Positions 1 through 6,961 of a stretch of DNA of 36,971 bases are shown here, one piece after another (the first letter of the stretch is position 1; each line of letters starts with the position of its first letter). The position numbers were made by a program, and so were the translations under genes. The stretch comes from Nanobdellota archaeon. Its GTDB lineage: Archaea > Nanobdellota > Nanobdellia > Parvarchaeales > Parvarchaeaceae. The stretch spans positions 1 through 36,971 of the forward strand of contig JAJYWD010000007.1 of assembly GCA_021791655.1 (NCBI GenBank), given 5' to 3'. The notes beneath the pieces were generated by a model, which did not search any database, was not told where the DNA came from, and saw only the letters and a list, made by a program, of their open reading frames with translations.

Positions 1-18
1 GCATATACTAAATAATGA

Positions 19-1005
19 AAAATAGCTAAAGAACTTGAAAGCATATATTCTACAAAGCTTGGCTCTGTAAGATTGTGGTTAGCTCCGAAATTTTACAAGA
101 AAGACAAAATATTGAATGTTTCGACCAAGGACGATCTGGTGGGTAAGCTTGTTGTCGGCCTGGCACCGCACACCTCGGGTGGTACGGTCGGCAGAATCAT
201 CGGATTTTCCAATACGCAGGGCCTGTTTTGTCACCCCTTTTTCCATGCGGCAATGCGAAGAAACTGTGATGGCGACGAGGCGGCAGTGATGCTTTTGGAT
301 GACATGCTATTGAACTTCGAGCGTGGACTATTACCGGATTCCAGGGGTGCTCGATACATGGATTCCCCGTTGGTTCTGTCGGCTATACTGGACATGAACG
401 GTATAGACTCAGAGGCTTATAATATGGACATAGTGGCAACATATCCAAATGAATTTTATGAAGCCACACTCAGATACGCAAAGCCTTCGGAGGTAGTGAT
501 ACCGCAGGCTAAAGGGCTGCTGAAAGATCAGTTAAGAACTTTCTTTTTCACGCATGACACGGACGATATAAACGGCGGAGTCAATGTTTCTGCGTATAAG
601 ACGCTAGAGACCATGCAAGATAAAGTATTCGCGGAGATGGCTCTTGAGGAAAAGATTCGAGCCGTAGATCTGGTCGATATTGCCAGAATCATAATAGACA
701 AACACTTTATAAAGGACATCAAGGGAAATCTGCGAAGGTTTGGAACAGAAGAATTCCGGTGCTCTAAGTGCAGCCATAGATTCACGAGGGCACCACTGCT
801 TGGTAAGTGTACACGGTGCGGCGGAAATCTTGTTCTTACCTCTAGTGAGGGCAATGTGAAGAAATACCTTAAAATATCCATAGACATAGCAGAAAAATAT
901 GCTGTTCCCACGTATCTAAAGAATGAACTTTATCTGTTGAAAAGCGAGATAGACGCTATCTTCGGAGAAACTATAAATAAGCAGCTATCTCTGGCGGCAT
1001 TCTGA
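19..1005 (+). CDS. polC: DNA polymerase D large subunit DP2, C-terminal part (frameshifted or split)
   Basis: This is the C-terminal third of the catalytic subunit of archaeal replicative polymerase PolD. The segment HAAMRRNCDGDEAAVMLL holds the NCDGDE acidic motif of the DP2 active site. Downstream lies FTHDTDDI, another family-conserved stretch, and then a zinc ribbon (CSKC and CTRCGG) before the tail that in other archaea carries partner contacts. No intein interrupts the motif. The frame is open only from base 19; stops at 13-18 precede it. The end of another open frame (bases 2-25, reading HILNNEK) lines up with it if one base is re-read in the A5 run at 18-22, giving a continuous DP2-like sequence NEKIAKELESIY. 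The gene is therefore either frameshifted there or split into two cistrons; TTG at 73 would be the first usual start codon. It converges on the dCMP deaminase gene with 8 nt between stops. The family is certain; the 5' structure is not. Confidence 0.88.
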   Translation, partial: KIAKELESIYSTKLGSVRLWLAPKFYKKDKILNVSTKDDLVGKLVVGLAPHTSGGTVGRIIGFSNTQGLFCHPFFHAAMRRNCDGDEAAVMLLDDMLLNFERGLLPDSRGARYMDSPLVLSAILDMNGIDSEAYNMDIVATYPNEFYEATLRYAKPSEVVIPQAKGLLKDQLRTFFFTHDTDDINGGVNVSAYKTLETMQDKVFAEMALEEKIRAVDLVDIARIIIDKHFIKDIKGNLRRFGTEEFRCSKCSHRFTRAPLLGKCTRCGGNLVLTSSEGNVKKYLKISIDIAEKYAVPTYLKNELYLLKSEIDAIFGETINKQLSLAAF

Positions 1006-1013
1006 TTTTTGGG

Positions 1014-1490
1014 TCACTGCTTTTCGTACTCTTCCACTTCATTGCTGAGAACGTCTAGGACTACACCCGTCTGCTTTAGAATGTCCCGGCTTTCCTGGGC
1101 GGCGTGATACTTTTTTGCGCACACGACTCTCTTTATTCCAACCGCAGCTATCAGCTTTGCGCACGTGGAGCAAGGCTCCATCTTGCTGTATAGCGTTGCC
1201 CCCTCGAGAGATATACCGAATCTTGCCGCCTGAGTTATAGCGTTTTGTTCGGCGTGAATCGTCCTAAAACAATGCATCGTTATCTTTCCATCGTCGTCTA
1301 TGACCTTCTTTAGTAAATGCCCAACCTCGTCACAGTGTGGCATGCCGGGCGGAGAGCCAACATAACCAGTCGAAAGGATGCGGTTCTCCCGGGTTATCAC
1401 GCAGCCGCTCTTTCCTCTATCGCACGTTGCTCGTGTGGCTACAGTCTCACCCAAGTCTATAAAATACTGGTCCCAGCTTGCCCTTGTCAT
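1014..1490 (-). CDS. dCMP deaminase (ComEB/deoxycytidylate deaminase family)
   Basis: A zinc-dependent deaminase that would convert dCMP to dUMP for dTTP synthesis in the cytoplasm. The catalytic zinc site is visible as HAEQN (His79, Glu81 as proton shuttle) and PCSTC (Cys107, Cys110). The N-terminal half has the family phrase STGYVGSPPGMPHCDE, typical of deoxycytidylate deaminases and not of free cytidine deaminases. Length (158 aa) is normal. The ATG at 1490 lies 28 nt from a TATA-like box that also serves the divergent aIF1A gene, so the transcript is probably leaderless. The window also encodes a dCTP deaminase, giving two parallel routes to dUMP/dUTP. Substrate (dCMP rather than another nucleotide) is inferred from family resemblance. 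Confidence 0.9.
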   Translation of the reverse strand: MTRASWDQYFIDLGETVATRATCDRGKSGCVITRENRILSTGYVGSPPGMPHCDEVGHLLKKVIDDDGKITMHCFRTIHAEQNAITQAARFGISLEGATLYSKMEPCSTCAKLIAAVGIKRVVCAKKYHAAQESRDILKQTGVVLDVLSNEVEEYEKQ

Positions 1491-1512
1491 ATTTTCATTA
1501 TGCTTCTGTCAA

Positions 1513-1526
1513 TTATTTATACTTTA
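1513..1526. promoter_or_regulatory. Shared bidirectional TATA-like element
   Basis: The run TTATTTATACTTTA sits between the divergent start codons at 1490 (minus) and 1546 (plus). Its centre is about 27-28 nt from each start codon. Archaeal TATA boxes lie about 25-28 nt before the transcription start, so one AT-rich element appears to serve two leaderless genes. Position is seen directly; use in both directions is inferred. Confidence 0.6.
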
Positions 1527-1545
1527 AATGCGAATCTAAGCTGGT

Positions 1546-1839
1546 ATGACAGAAGCGCCACATTTTAGGTATCCCAAGGGGGAAGAACTTTTGGGTTATG
1601 TAACACAGTTACTCGGCTTTGGGAGGATGTACGTTAAGTGCTCTGACAACAGAATACGCATCTGTCAAATAAAAGGTAGCCTTAGCAGATACCTGTGGGT
1701 GAGAGAAGGCGACATTGTAATAGTAAAGCCTTGGTTAATAGAAGGGGAGAAAAAGGCGGACGTAATGTACAGGTACGAAAAGAATGCGTGGAATGATCTA
1801 AAAGCTAAAGGGTTGTTAAAGGATTCACTTTTACAATAG
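1546..1839 (+). CDS. eif1A: Translation initiation factor aIF1A
   Basis: Archaeal homologue of eIF1A, an OB-fold (S1-like) protein that binds the ribosomal A site during initiation and helps start-codon selection. The core phrases LGFGRMYVKCSDNRIRICQI and WVREGDIVIVKPW are the hallmark of the family, followed by the acidic and aromatic segment KADVMYRYEKNAW. The 97-residue length is typical. It starts with ATG about 27 nt downstream of the shared TATA element, so a leaderless transcript is likely. Its stop is only 3 nt from the stop of the converging membrane-protein gene. Confidence 0.96.
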   Translation: MTEAPHFRYPKGEELLGYVTQLLGFGRMYVKCSDNRIRICQIKGSLSRYLWVREGDIVIVKPWLIEGEKKADVMYRYEKNAWNDLKAKGLLKDSLLQ

Positions 1840-1842
1840 CGT

Positions 1843-2292
1843 TCAGGCCGTGGCTCCTTCTATAGTAGTTCCCCTACTAAGTAGGTTGCTCGGGTTTGTA
1901 GCATTTTCACTGTTAAAAGAGTAATAAGAGATATTTATAGAATACCAGCGACCGAGTTCTGAACATGGTACGCTGCCGTAGACCTTAAAAATCTGCCTCG
2001 GCATTGCCTGTGAACTTTGAACGGTTAGTGGCCGTACTCCGTTTGCGTAAGTAAGTGTTACAGACAATAGTTCTATCCCGTTTGGCAGATTATTCTGTAT
2101 CGATGCATTGAACCTGCTGACATTGCAGGCAGCGTACATTACAGGAAACTGCTCGTGGTTTAGTGCTCCTGTCAAGTAGAATGCGGATAGCAGCACGCCT
2201 GCAACTATAACGGCAATAAAGGATATCACGCCGAATATAGCAAATGCCAGTTCTATCTTGTAGCCTTTGGGGATTGCCGTGCTGTTTTTCAT
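1843..2292 (-). CDS. Small membrane-anchored protein of unknown function
   Basis: I do not recognise this 149-residue protein. One strong membrane segment lies at about residues 14-41 (ELAFAIFGVISFIAVIVAGV), preceded by a short lysine-containing N-terminus, so the remainder is probably outside the cell. That outer part is rich in Asn/Ser/Thr, with several N-glycosylation-type sequons (NVS, NIS, NAT), and has two cysteines that could form a disulfide. The segment IPKGYKIELAF loosely resembles an archaeal prepilin cleavage site (Lys-Gly, then a hydrophobic stretch with Glu), so a pilin-like role is possible but weakly supported. It is last in the minus-strand run after rpoD, 50 nt downstream, where many archaea have rpl18e/rpl13/rps9 instead. 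Confidence 0.6.
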   Translation of the reverse strand: MKNSTAIPKGYKIELAFAIFGVISFIAVIVAGVLLSAFYLTGALNHEQFPVMYAACNVSRFNASIQNNLPNGIELLSVTLTYANGVRPLTVQSSQAMPRQIFKVYGSVPCSELGRWYSINISYYSFNSENATNPSNLLSRGTTIEGATA

Positions 2293-2342
2293 TCTGTTTA
2301 TTAATGTCGTAATGATCTTTTGTGTGTAACTGACCAGCAGAT

Positions 2343-3098
2343 CTAAACGACCTTTGAGGTCTCTTTTATCTCTTCTTCCAGATTATCGAAGGCCTCCTCA
2401 AATATATCTTTCACAGTTAGCTGGCCCCAGCTTTCTATCTCGAATACAAGCTTGTTTTTGTCAGCGGATATTTTTATTACGTCTTCTCCAGCGTAATCCT
2501 GGCATGCCATACAAAGTATACACTCTTGTAGGTGTCCTTTTTTCACGGATAATTTATTGTTTTCTCCGTCAAGAATATTAACCGGACATAACGATGCAAT
2601 CTTACTTGCGCCCTTTATCTCAGATTTGGTCGTTTCTATGGAAGGATATGCGTGGTAAAATACGTGGGCGGGTGCAAATTTTGCGTGTTCCGCGCCCGTT
2701 CCAAACGTAGCCTTAGCTTCGAGTTCTATCTTCTCCCCTTCCTTGAGAGTTAAAAGAATAGTATCACCGTATACTGGTTTTATATCAGGATCTTCCGGAA
2801 CCAAGTCATAAGCGTACACCGTTTTGGGCCCTACTTGCTCGAGTTTGAACTTGAATTCTTTTTTGCCTTTGCCGCCATACTGTATGCTCCTCAACGGAAG
2901 CAAGCCGAGTCTAGAAGCCAAGACCTCATCATACATAGTGCTGCTGTTTTTATACATCGTAACGTCTTCGATGGCCAGTGTGTGGACGTTGTTCAGAATA
3001 GAACGCCTTAGTGCATTCATTAGTGGGATATTATAACCCACTATCAGTATACTCGCTGCGTTGTCGCTGTGATTTATAAGTGATGCTTCCATACTCAC
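2343..3098 (-). CDS. rpoD: DNA-directed RNA polymerase subunit D (Rpo3), iron-sulfur type
   Basis: Archaeal counterpart of the bacterial alpha N-terminal domain and eukaryotic RPB3; with subunit L it forms the assembly platform of RNA polymerase. The N-terminus ([20 protein letters not shown]) is the dimerisation region, followed by the [14 protein letters not shown] segment. A ferredoxin-like insertion keeps four cysteines: Cys171 and the CxxCxxC set Cys193/196/199, enough for a single Fe-S cluster as in Sulfolobus, with no second cluster. The likely start is GTG at 3098, which overlaps the rps11 stop as GTGA; ATG at 3092 is the alternative. It is the fourth protein gene of the rps13-rps4-rps11-rpoD operon. 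Confidence 0.96.
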   Translation of the reverse strand: MSMEASLINHSDNAASILIVGYNIPLMNALRRSILNNVHTLAIEDVTMYKNSSTMYDEVLASRLGLLPLRSIQYGGKGKKEFKFKLEQVGPKTVYAYDLVPEDPDIKPVYGDTILLTLKEGEKIELEAKATFGTGAEHAKFAPAHVFYHAYPSIETTKSEIKGASKIASLCPVNILDGENNKLSVKKGHLQECILCMACQDYAGEDVIKISADKNKLVFEIESWGQLTVKDIFEEAFDNLEEEIKETSKVV

Positions 3099-3484
3099 AT
3101 TCTTCTTCCTTTTCTGCCCCCCCTCCTTTTACAGCCATCGTGCGGTACCGGCGTGACATTCTCTACACTCAGTATCCTCAGTCCTGCTCTTTCCAGCGCC
3201 TTCACGGCCGGTCTTGCTCCCGGGCCAGTAGTCTTTGATTTTATGCCGCCGGCAGCTCTTATCTTAACGTGTACACTGCTTATGCCCTTAGCTATAGCTT
3301 CCTCCGCAACCTTTTTCGCCGCGTCCATCGCCGCTCTAGGGGACGAACCAAGCCTATCCGCCTTTACCTGAGAGCCGCCACTGTGCATCGCAAAAGTGTG
3401 GGCGTTACTGATGTCTGTAACCTGTATTATTGTGTTATTCATCGTCGCGTAAATGTGTGCTATGCCGTCTTTTCCTCTTTCCAT
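3095..3484 (-). CDS. rps11: Small ribosomal subunit protein uS11
   Basis: Platform protein of the 30S subunit. Diagnostic stretches are [17 protein letters not shown], the [13 protein letters not shown] segment and the C-terminal [16 protein letters not shown], where basic residues contact rRNA. I chose the ATG at 3484, which follows the rps4 stop by one base (TAAAATG) and gives a start [10 protein letters not shown] typical of archaeal uS11; a GTG at 3493 would overlap rps4. It overlaps rpoD by 4 nt at its 3' end, indicating translational coupling in the operon. Confidence 0.97.
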   Translation of the reverse strand: MERGKDGIAHIYATMNNTIIQVTDISNAHTFAMHSGGSQVKADRLGSSPRAAMDAAKKVAEEAIAKGISSVHVKIRAAGGIKSKTTGPGARPAVKALERAGLRILSVENVTPVPHDGCKRRGGRKGRRM

Positions 3485-3485
3485 T

Positions 3486-4025
3486 TTAAGCACCTTTAGC
3501 CACTACCTCGTTGCTATCCTGCGTAGGCGCACCCTTCGAGGCGAATGGCGACCTTGAGGAAAATTTTATTTTCTCTTCCTCGTTTCTTTTTACCATGTAA
3601 TTAGGGGCATCTACCAGTTTTTTGTCAATAGTTATATGGTGATGCGCTATCATTTGCCTCGCTTCCTTTATGCTTCTACTCATTCCTTTTTTAAATACCA
3701 CGGATTGTAATCTTCTCCCCATTAAGTCTTCCAGCTCCAAATCAAGAACATCATCTAGACTTGCCTTTTCGTCTACAAGCCCGCTGGAACTTATCTTTCT
3801 TACGAACTCCTTCTCTTCTTTGGAACCTTTACCAAGCGCTTTAAGAGCAATCAGGTCTCTCGCCCTCTTTCTTATGCTCCTTAACTTCGATTCCATTTTC
3901 CAAAGTTCCCTTTTGGTTTTGAATCCGTGTTCTTTCTTTAGGTCTTTGTCCCTTTTTATCCTAGTGGTATCCCATGTTCTAAGGGGGTGCTTGTATCTTT
4001 TTTTCTGTTTCTTGCTAGTACCCAT
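3486..4025 (-). CDS. rps4: Small ribosomal subunit protein uS4
   Basis: Primary 16S rRNA-binding protein of the 30S body. The N-terminus [19 protein letters not shown] is typical of archaeal S4, and the S4 RNA-binding fold is seen in [20 protein letters not shown] followed by [10 protein letters not shown]. The ATG at 4025 is preferred over upstream codons: it comes one base after the rps13 stop (TGATATG) and matches the family start, whereas an upstream start would add 14 basic residues absent from S4 proteins. The C-terminal tail after about residue 165 ([10 protein letters not shown] onward) is the usual variable end. Confidence 0.96.
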   Translation of the reverse strand: MGTSKKQKKRYKHPLRTWDTTRIKRDKDLKKEHGFKTKRELWKMESKLRSIRKRARDLIALKALGKGSKEEKEFVRKISSSGLVDEKASLDDVLDLELEDLMGRRLQSVVFKKGMSRSIKEARQMIAHHHITIDKKLVDAPNYMVKRNEEEKIKFSSRSPFASKGAPTQDSNEVVAKGA

Positions 4026-4026
4026 A

Positions 4027-4581
4027 TCATTTCTTTTCTTCAGTTTGCGTTTTCTGCATTGCCGCAACTGTTTTCTTCGTTACGCCAACGATACCGCCAG
4101 TTCTACCTCTGAAGCCGGCGCCCCTGGACTTGACTCTCTGTCCGCGCATTTTGTAACCAAAGGAATGTCTATATCCTCTGTACGAACGGCTGTTCTTTAG
4201 AGACTGTATATTCAGTGCTGTCTTTGACCTCAACTCGTTTCCTATATAATGTTTAGTTGATCCGGTAACCGCGTCTCTCCGCCAGTTGAACATCCAGTCC
4301 GGCACACCATAATTTCTTGGATTTGAGAGTGCCTCTTTCAATTTCTCAGTTAACGTATCATCCAAATCCTGCAGTTTTCTATCCATCGGAATGCTTAGGA
4401 CTTTTGTTATAGTAATGGCGTATGAGTATCCGACACCGGGTATTCTATCTATCGCTCTCCAGACCATGTCATCGCCGTCAAGGTCGGTGTCGGCGATTCT
4501 TATTATTTTCCTTTCGGTGCCCTCTTTCTCCTGCATTTTCGGTTTCTGTTGCGCTTTCTGCGGCGTCTTTTCGTTATTCAT
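4027..4581 (-). CDS. rps13: Small ribosomal subunit protein uS13
   Basis: 30S head protein that contacts tRNA and the central bridge. The helix-two-turn-helix region DRIPGVGYSYAITITKVL and the C-terminal MRGQRVKSRGAGFRGRTGG are diagnostic. The ATG at 4581 gives a charged, Gln/Lys-rich N-terminal extension of about 24 residues before the conserved RKIIRIADTDLDG, as in several archaea. The upstream codon at 4614 is rejected because it lies inside the 3' strand of the 5S rRNA gene. rps13 therefore begins 20 nt after the 5S gene on the same strand. It is the first protein gene of the operon. No separate strong TATA box is seen in the 20-nt gap. Confidence 0.95.
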   Translation of the reverse strand: MNNEKTPQKAQQKPKMQEKEGTERKIIRIADTDLDGDDMVWRAIDRIPGVGYSYAITITKVLSIPMDRKLQDLDDTLTEKLKEALSNPRNYGVPDWMFNWRRDAVTGSTKHYIGNELRSKTALNIQSLKNSRSYRGYRHSFGYKMRGQRVKSRGAGFRGRTGGIVGVTKKTVAAMQKTQTEEKK

Positions 4582-4601
4582 AACCCTGTTTTCATAATAA
4601 A

Positions 4602-4717
4602 GTGATAGCATCAACTTGCTTTTCCCCTTTTACGGAGTACTTGCAAGACGCGCTAACGATTATCTTCCGTGTTCGAAAAGGGAACGGGATTTGCCGTCAG
4701 CCTATTAACGCTATCAC
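4602..4717 (-). rRNA. rrf: 5S ribosomal RNA, stand-alone
   Basis: A 116-nt minus-strand RNA with the conserved 5S core CGAACACGGAAGAUAA (the loop C/helix III region) and the later AGUACUCCG of loop E/helix IV. The ends pair over 13 positions (plus-strand 4602-4614 with 4705-4717). On the minus-strand RNA every position pairs, two as G-U wobbles; on the plus strand those two would be A-C mismatches, which fixes the transcribed strand. Inside, GCUGACG pairs with CGUUAGC (helix II), CCGUUC with GAA-CGG (helix III), and CUUGC with GCAAG plus CUCC with GGGG (helices IV/V). Together these make the three-way junction expected of 5S rRNA. It is not linked to 16S/23S genes here and lies directly before rps13. 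Exact termini are set by the helix ends and may be off by a few bases. Confidence 0.92.
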
Positions 4718-4740
4718 AAACTTAGTTTATGTAAGACATC

Positions 4741-4749
4741 GTTTAAAAG
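4741..4749 (-). promoter_or_regulatory. TATA-like box of the 5S rRNA gene
   Basis: On the minus strand the sequence CTTTTAAAC is centred 28 nt before the predicted 5' end of 5S rRNA at 4717, the usual TATA distance in archaea, with the purine-rich AAGG just upstream as a possible BRE. It would start transcription at the 5S terminus and may also supply the ribosomal protein operon downstream. Confidence 0.6.
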
Positions 4750-4763
4750 CCTTAATTTTTGTG

Positions 4764-5618
4764 TTATACGCGGGTTTTTGACTCGCGTTTCAGCTCTCTA
4801 TCGAGTTTTGTAAAGGAGTCATATTTTATTATCCTGTACTGCTCTGACCTTGTCAATAGTCTTTTAAGCATAATCTTCTGCGTGCCCGTTCTCTTCAGCG
4901 TATCAAGAGCGTCTGACATAGCCTTCGCGGCGGCCCTGAAAGGTGTTACCGGAAATATCACATATTTGTAGCCCATTTTGTGGAACTCTTCAGCTTTTAT
5001 GATAGGCGTCTTACCGAATTCTGTCATGTTAGCTAACAATGGGGCCTTAACTGCCTTCGCGAATTTCGCGAATTCTATCGCACTTAAAAGTGCCTCTGGG
5101 AATATTATGTCCGCTCCTGCGCGTTTGTACGCATTTCCCCTAGCGATAGCATCATCTAGGTCTTTCACAGCCCTCGCGTCCGTCCTTGCTATCACAAGCG
5201 TGTTTCTCCTCGCCCTAATAGCTGCTCTTATCTTCTCAATCATGTGTTCTGGCTCTACTACTTCCTTTCCTTCAAGATGACCGCAGCGTTTCGGGTTTCT
5301 CTGATCTTCTATCTGTACAGCATCGGCTCCCGCCTTTTCGAGTCTTTTTGTCGCATTGTATACGCTAATAGCTTCACCGAACCCAGTGTCTATGTCGACT
5401 ATGAGGGGGATATCAACTGCGGCCTTTATCTCTCTCACAGTGTCCTCTACGTTGTCGATTGTTAGCAGCCCTATGTCAGGCACGCCTTTCGATGATGACA
5501 GCGCAGCGCCGGAAAGATAAGCCGCTTTGAATCCCTTTTGAGCTACTTGCAGCGCTACAAAAGGATTGAATACGCCCGGGATAAGAAAAAAGCCAGGGTA
5601 TAAAAGTCTATTTCGCAA
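4764..5618 (-). CDS. prpB: 2-Methylisocitrate lyase (PrpB-type)
   Basis: Isocitrate lyase/PEP mutase superfamily enzyme that would split 2-methylisocitrate into pyruvate and succinate, the last step of the methylcitrate cycle. The signature KRCGHLEGK (Cys112 as catalytic acid/base) separates it from PEP mutases. The metal-binding DIDTGFGE (Asp75, Asp77) and the substrate phrases YLSGAALS and QIEDQ are also present. Length (284 aa) is normal. The start appears to be TTG at 5618, inside the end of prpD (11-nt overlap), because no ATG or GTG precedes the conserved LIPGVFNPF; the two genes are thus translationally coupled. The 5S rRNA gene follows on the same strand. Confidence 0.93.
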   Translation of the reverse strand: MRNRLLYPGFFLIPGVFNPFVALQVAQKGFKAAYLSGAALSSSKGVPDIGLLTIDNVEDTVREIKAAVDIPLIVDIDTGFGEAISVYNATKRLEKAGADAVQIEDQRNPKRCGHLEGKEVVEPEHMIEKIRAAIRARRNTLVIARTDARAVKDLDDAIARGNAYKRAGADIIFPEALLSAIEFAKFAKAVKAPLLANMTEFGKTPIIKAEEFHKMGYKYVIFPVTPFRAAAKAMSDALDTLKRTGTQKIMLKRLLTRSEQYRIIKYDSFTKLDRELKRESKTRV

Positions 5619-6903
5619 GAGAACTCACCCTTTTTCCGTCAGTCTTCAGTATATCGTCAAAGTCTTTAGGGGCGCCGCCAAGTCTTACGAATTTAGCCTT
5701 TAATTCTTCGTTTGACATGGGGTTTTTCCAGTGTCCCCGCGGGAGGTCCAACTTATCTTCATAAACTTCTTTTCTCGTATAGATTTTTATCTTTGTAGGC
5801 AACGAAGTGGGGTATACCTTCGAGTATTCGCTGTTCTCATAGACCTTTGTCAGTCTCATAAGTTTTCTGGTAGCCGGATCTTTAAGCTTGAGGTAGTTTT
5901 CAAGCCAAAAATCTTTGTGCGCAAGTGCGGAGCAAACTATAAATGGGAGGCTATGATCGGCAGTTTCTTTGTTTGTGGGATCCCATTTTTCGGAATCTGC
6001 AAGTATCGACTTTCCAGCTTCGTACGTGATAATCTCAATCTTCTTTATATCCGGCCAGTTTACCCGCCTTGCTAGCCTTAGTGCCAAGTCTACCGCAACT
6101 TGAGCATGATACTCCACCGGGTATTTCTTTATGAAAGTGTGTGTTATCGCGTATGGATCGAATGCCCTACTTTTTAATCTCATGTCCGGCGCAATCTCCT
6201 TTATAAAGCCCATCTTTCCAGTTATTGGCGTAGCGGGTGCCGTGAATCCATTCCTTGCTAATATCGACGCAAATACAGACACTCTACTCGCGTCCGCAGC
6301 CGCCCCAGCTTTCCACATAGAAAGAGCGCCAACACGAGATTCCCTAAGGGCTACGTGCGGGATTATAGTCATCGATATCGCATTTCTTGTCTGTGCGTCG
6401 CTCAGGTTTAGCATCTTTGATAGAGCAGCCGTCGCACCAACTTGCAGGAAATTCACATGGTCGTATCCTTTCTCCCTCAATGAAGTTGAATCGCACAGTT
6501 TCATACTTATATCATACCCTAGCGCTGTGGGCAGGAACAAATCTCTCAAACTAACATTTTTCAGCGACCCTACGGAAAACAGGGCGCCAAGCATATCACT
6601 CGGGTGAAGCGGTTCCTTTGAAAGATAAGTGTCATTAAAGTCAATGTACCTTATAAGGAGCGTGTTGTAAAAGGCTGCCATATCCGGGGAAGTGCGATTC
6701 CCATTTAGCATCAATGCGTTGCCTTTGTACTCCTTTGCCGTATTTGCGGCGATTTTCGCGGGCAGAGACTTTAATGCGCCACGTGCAACGCCGATAGAGT
6801 CTATTATCCTTCTTTTTATTTCGTTTATGCTATCAGATGGCAAAGAATCGAAATCAGCTTCCGATATTACGTGACTTATAACATCCTCCGCCGCATTATT
6901 CAT
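5608..6903 (-). CDS. prpD: 2-Methylcitrate dehydratase, MmgE/PrpD family
   Basis: Iron-sulfur-independent dehydratase of the MmgE/PrpD family, expected to convert 2-methylcitrate to 2-methylaconitate. Recognisable parts are the N-terminal helical domain (IIDSIGVARGAL, ALMLNGNRTSPDMAAFYN), the substrate-facing HPSDMLGALFSVG, and the C-terminal DHSLPFIVCSALAH with YEDKLDLPRGHWKNPMSNEEL. At 431 aa it is close to family length. Coupling to prpB and divergence from a citrate/methylcitrate synthase gene support the methylcitrate assignment. In this family some members also act on citrate, and since no aconitase is seen in the window a citrate-dehydratase side role cannot be excluded. Confidence 0.9.
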   Translation of the reverse strand: MNNAAEDVISHVISEADFDSLPSDSINEIKRRIIDSIGVARGALKSLPAKIAANTAKEYKGNALMLNGNRTSPDMAAFYNTLLIRYIDFNDTYLSKEPLHPSDMLGALFSVGSLKNVSLRDLFLPTALGYDISMKLCDSTSLREKGYDHVNFLQVGATAALSKMLNLSDAQTRNAISMTIIPHVALRESRVGALSMWKAGAAADASRVSVFASILARNGFTAPATPITGKMGFIKEIAPDMRLKSRAFDPYAITHTFIKKYPVEYHAQVAVDLALRLARRVNWPDIKKIEIITYEAGKSILADSEKWDPTNKETADHSLPFIVCSALAHKDFWLENYLKLKDPATRKLMRLTKVYENSEYSKVYPTSLPTKIKIYTRKEVYEDKLDLPRGHWKNPMSNEELKAKFVRLGGAPKDFDDILKTDGKRVSSLAK

Positions 6904-6930
6904 AACATAGTATAATGCGAATGTAATAAA

Positions 6931-6940
6931 TGCTTATATC
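6931..6940 (+). promoter_or_regulatory. TATA-like box of the citrate synthase gene
   Basis: TGCTTATATC is centred about 26 nt upstream of the ATG at 6962, predicting a leaderless mRNA. The 58-nt gap to the prpD start also holds an AT-rich ATTTATTAC-type run for the opposite direction (about 6920-6930), so both genes are driven from one short divergent region. Confidence 0.5.
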
Positions 6941-6961
6941 TTTCCGACGTTTTATTAAAGC

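Noticed and set aside
1843-2292. Assignment of the small membrane protein as a type IV pilin
   Set aside because: The Lys-Gly site and Glu placement only loosely fit, and no pilus genes are nearby, so it is left as unknown.
4602-4717. The paired leader before rps13 as a ribosomal-protein autoregulatory element (like the bacterial alpha operon leader)
   Set aside because: The conserved 5S core and full 5S fold explain the pairing better.
4581-4717. A tRNA gene in the same gap, suggested by TTCGAA
   Set aside because: No 5-bp T stem or 7-bp acceptor stem can be built around TTCGAA; the segment is the 5S loop C.
6131-6607. A 158-codon plus-strand frame
   Set aside because: It lies entirely antisense within prpD; hydrophobic low-information translation typical of a shadow.
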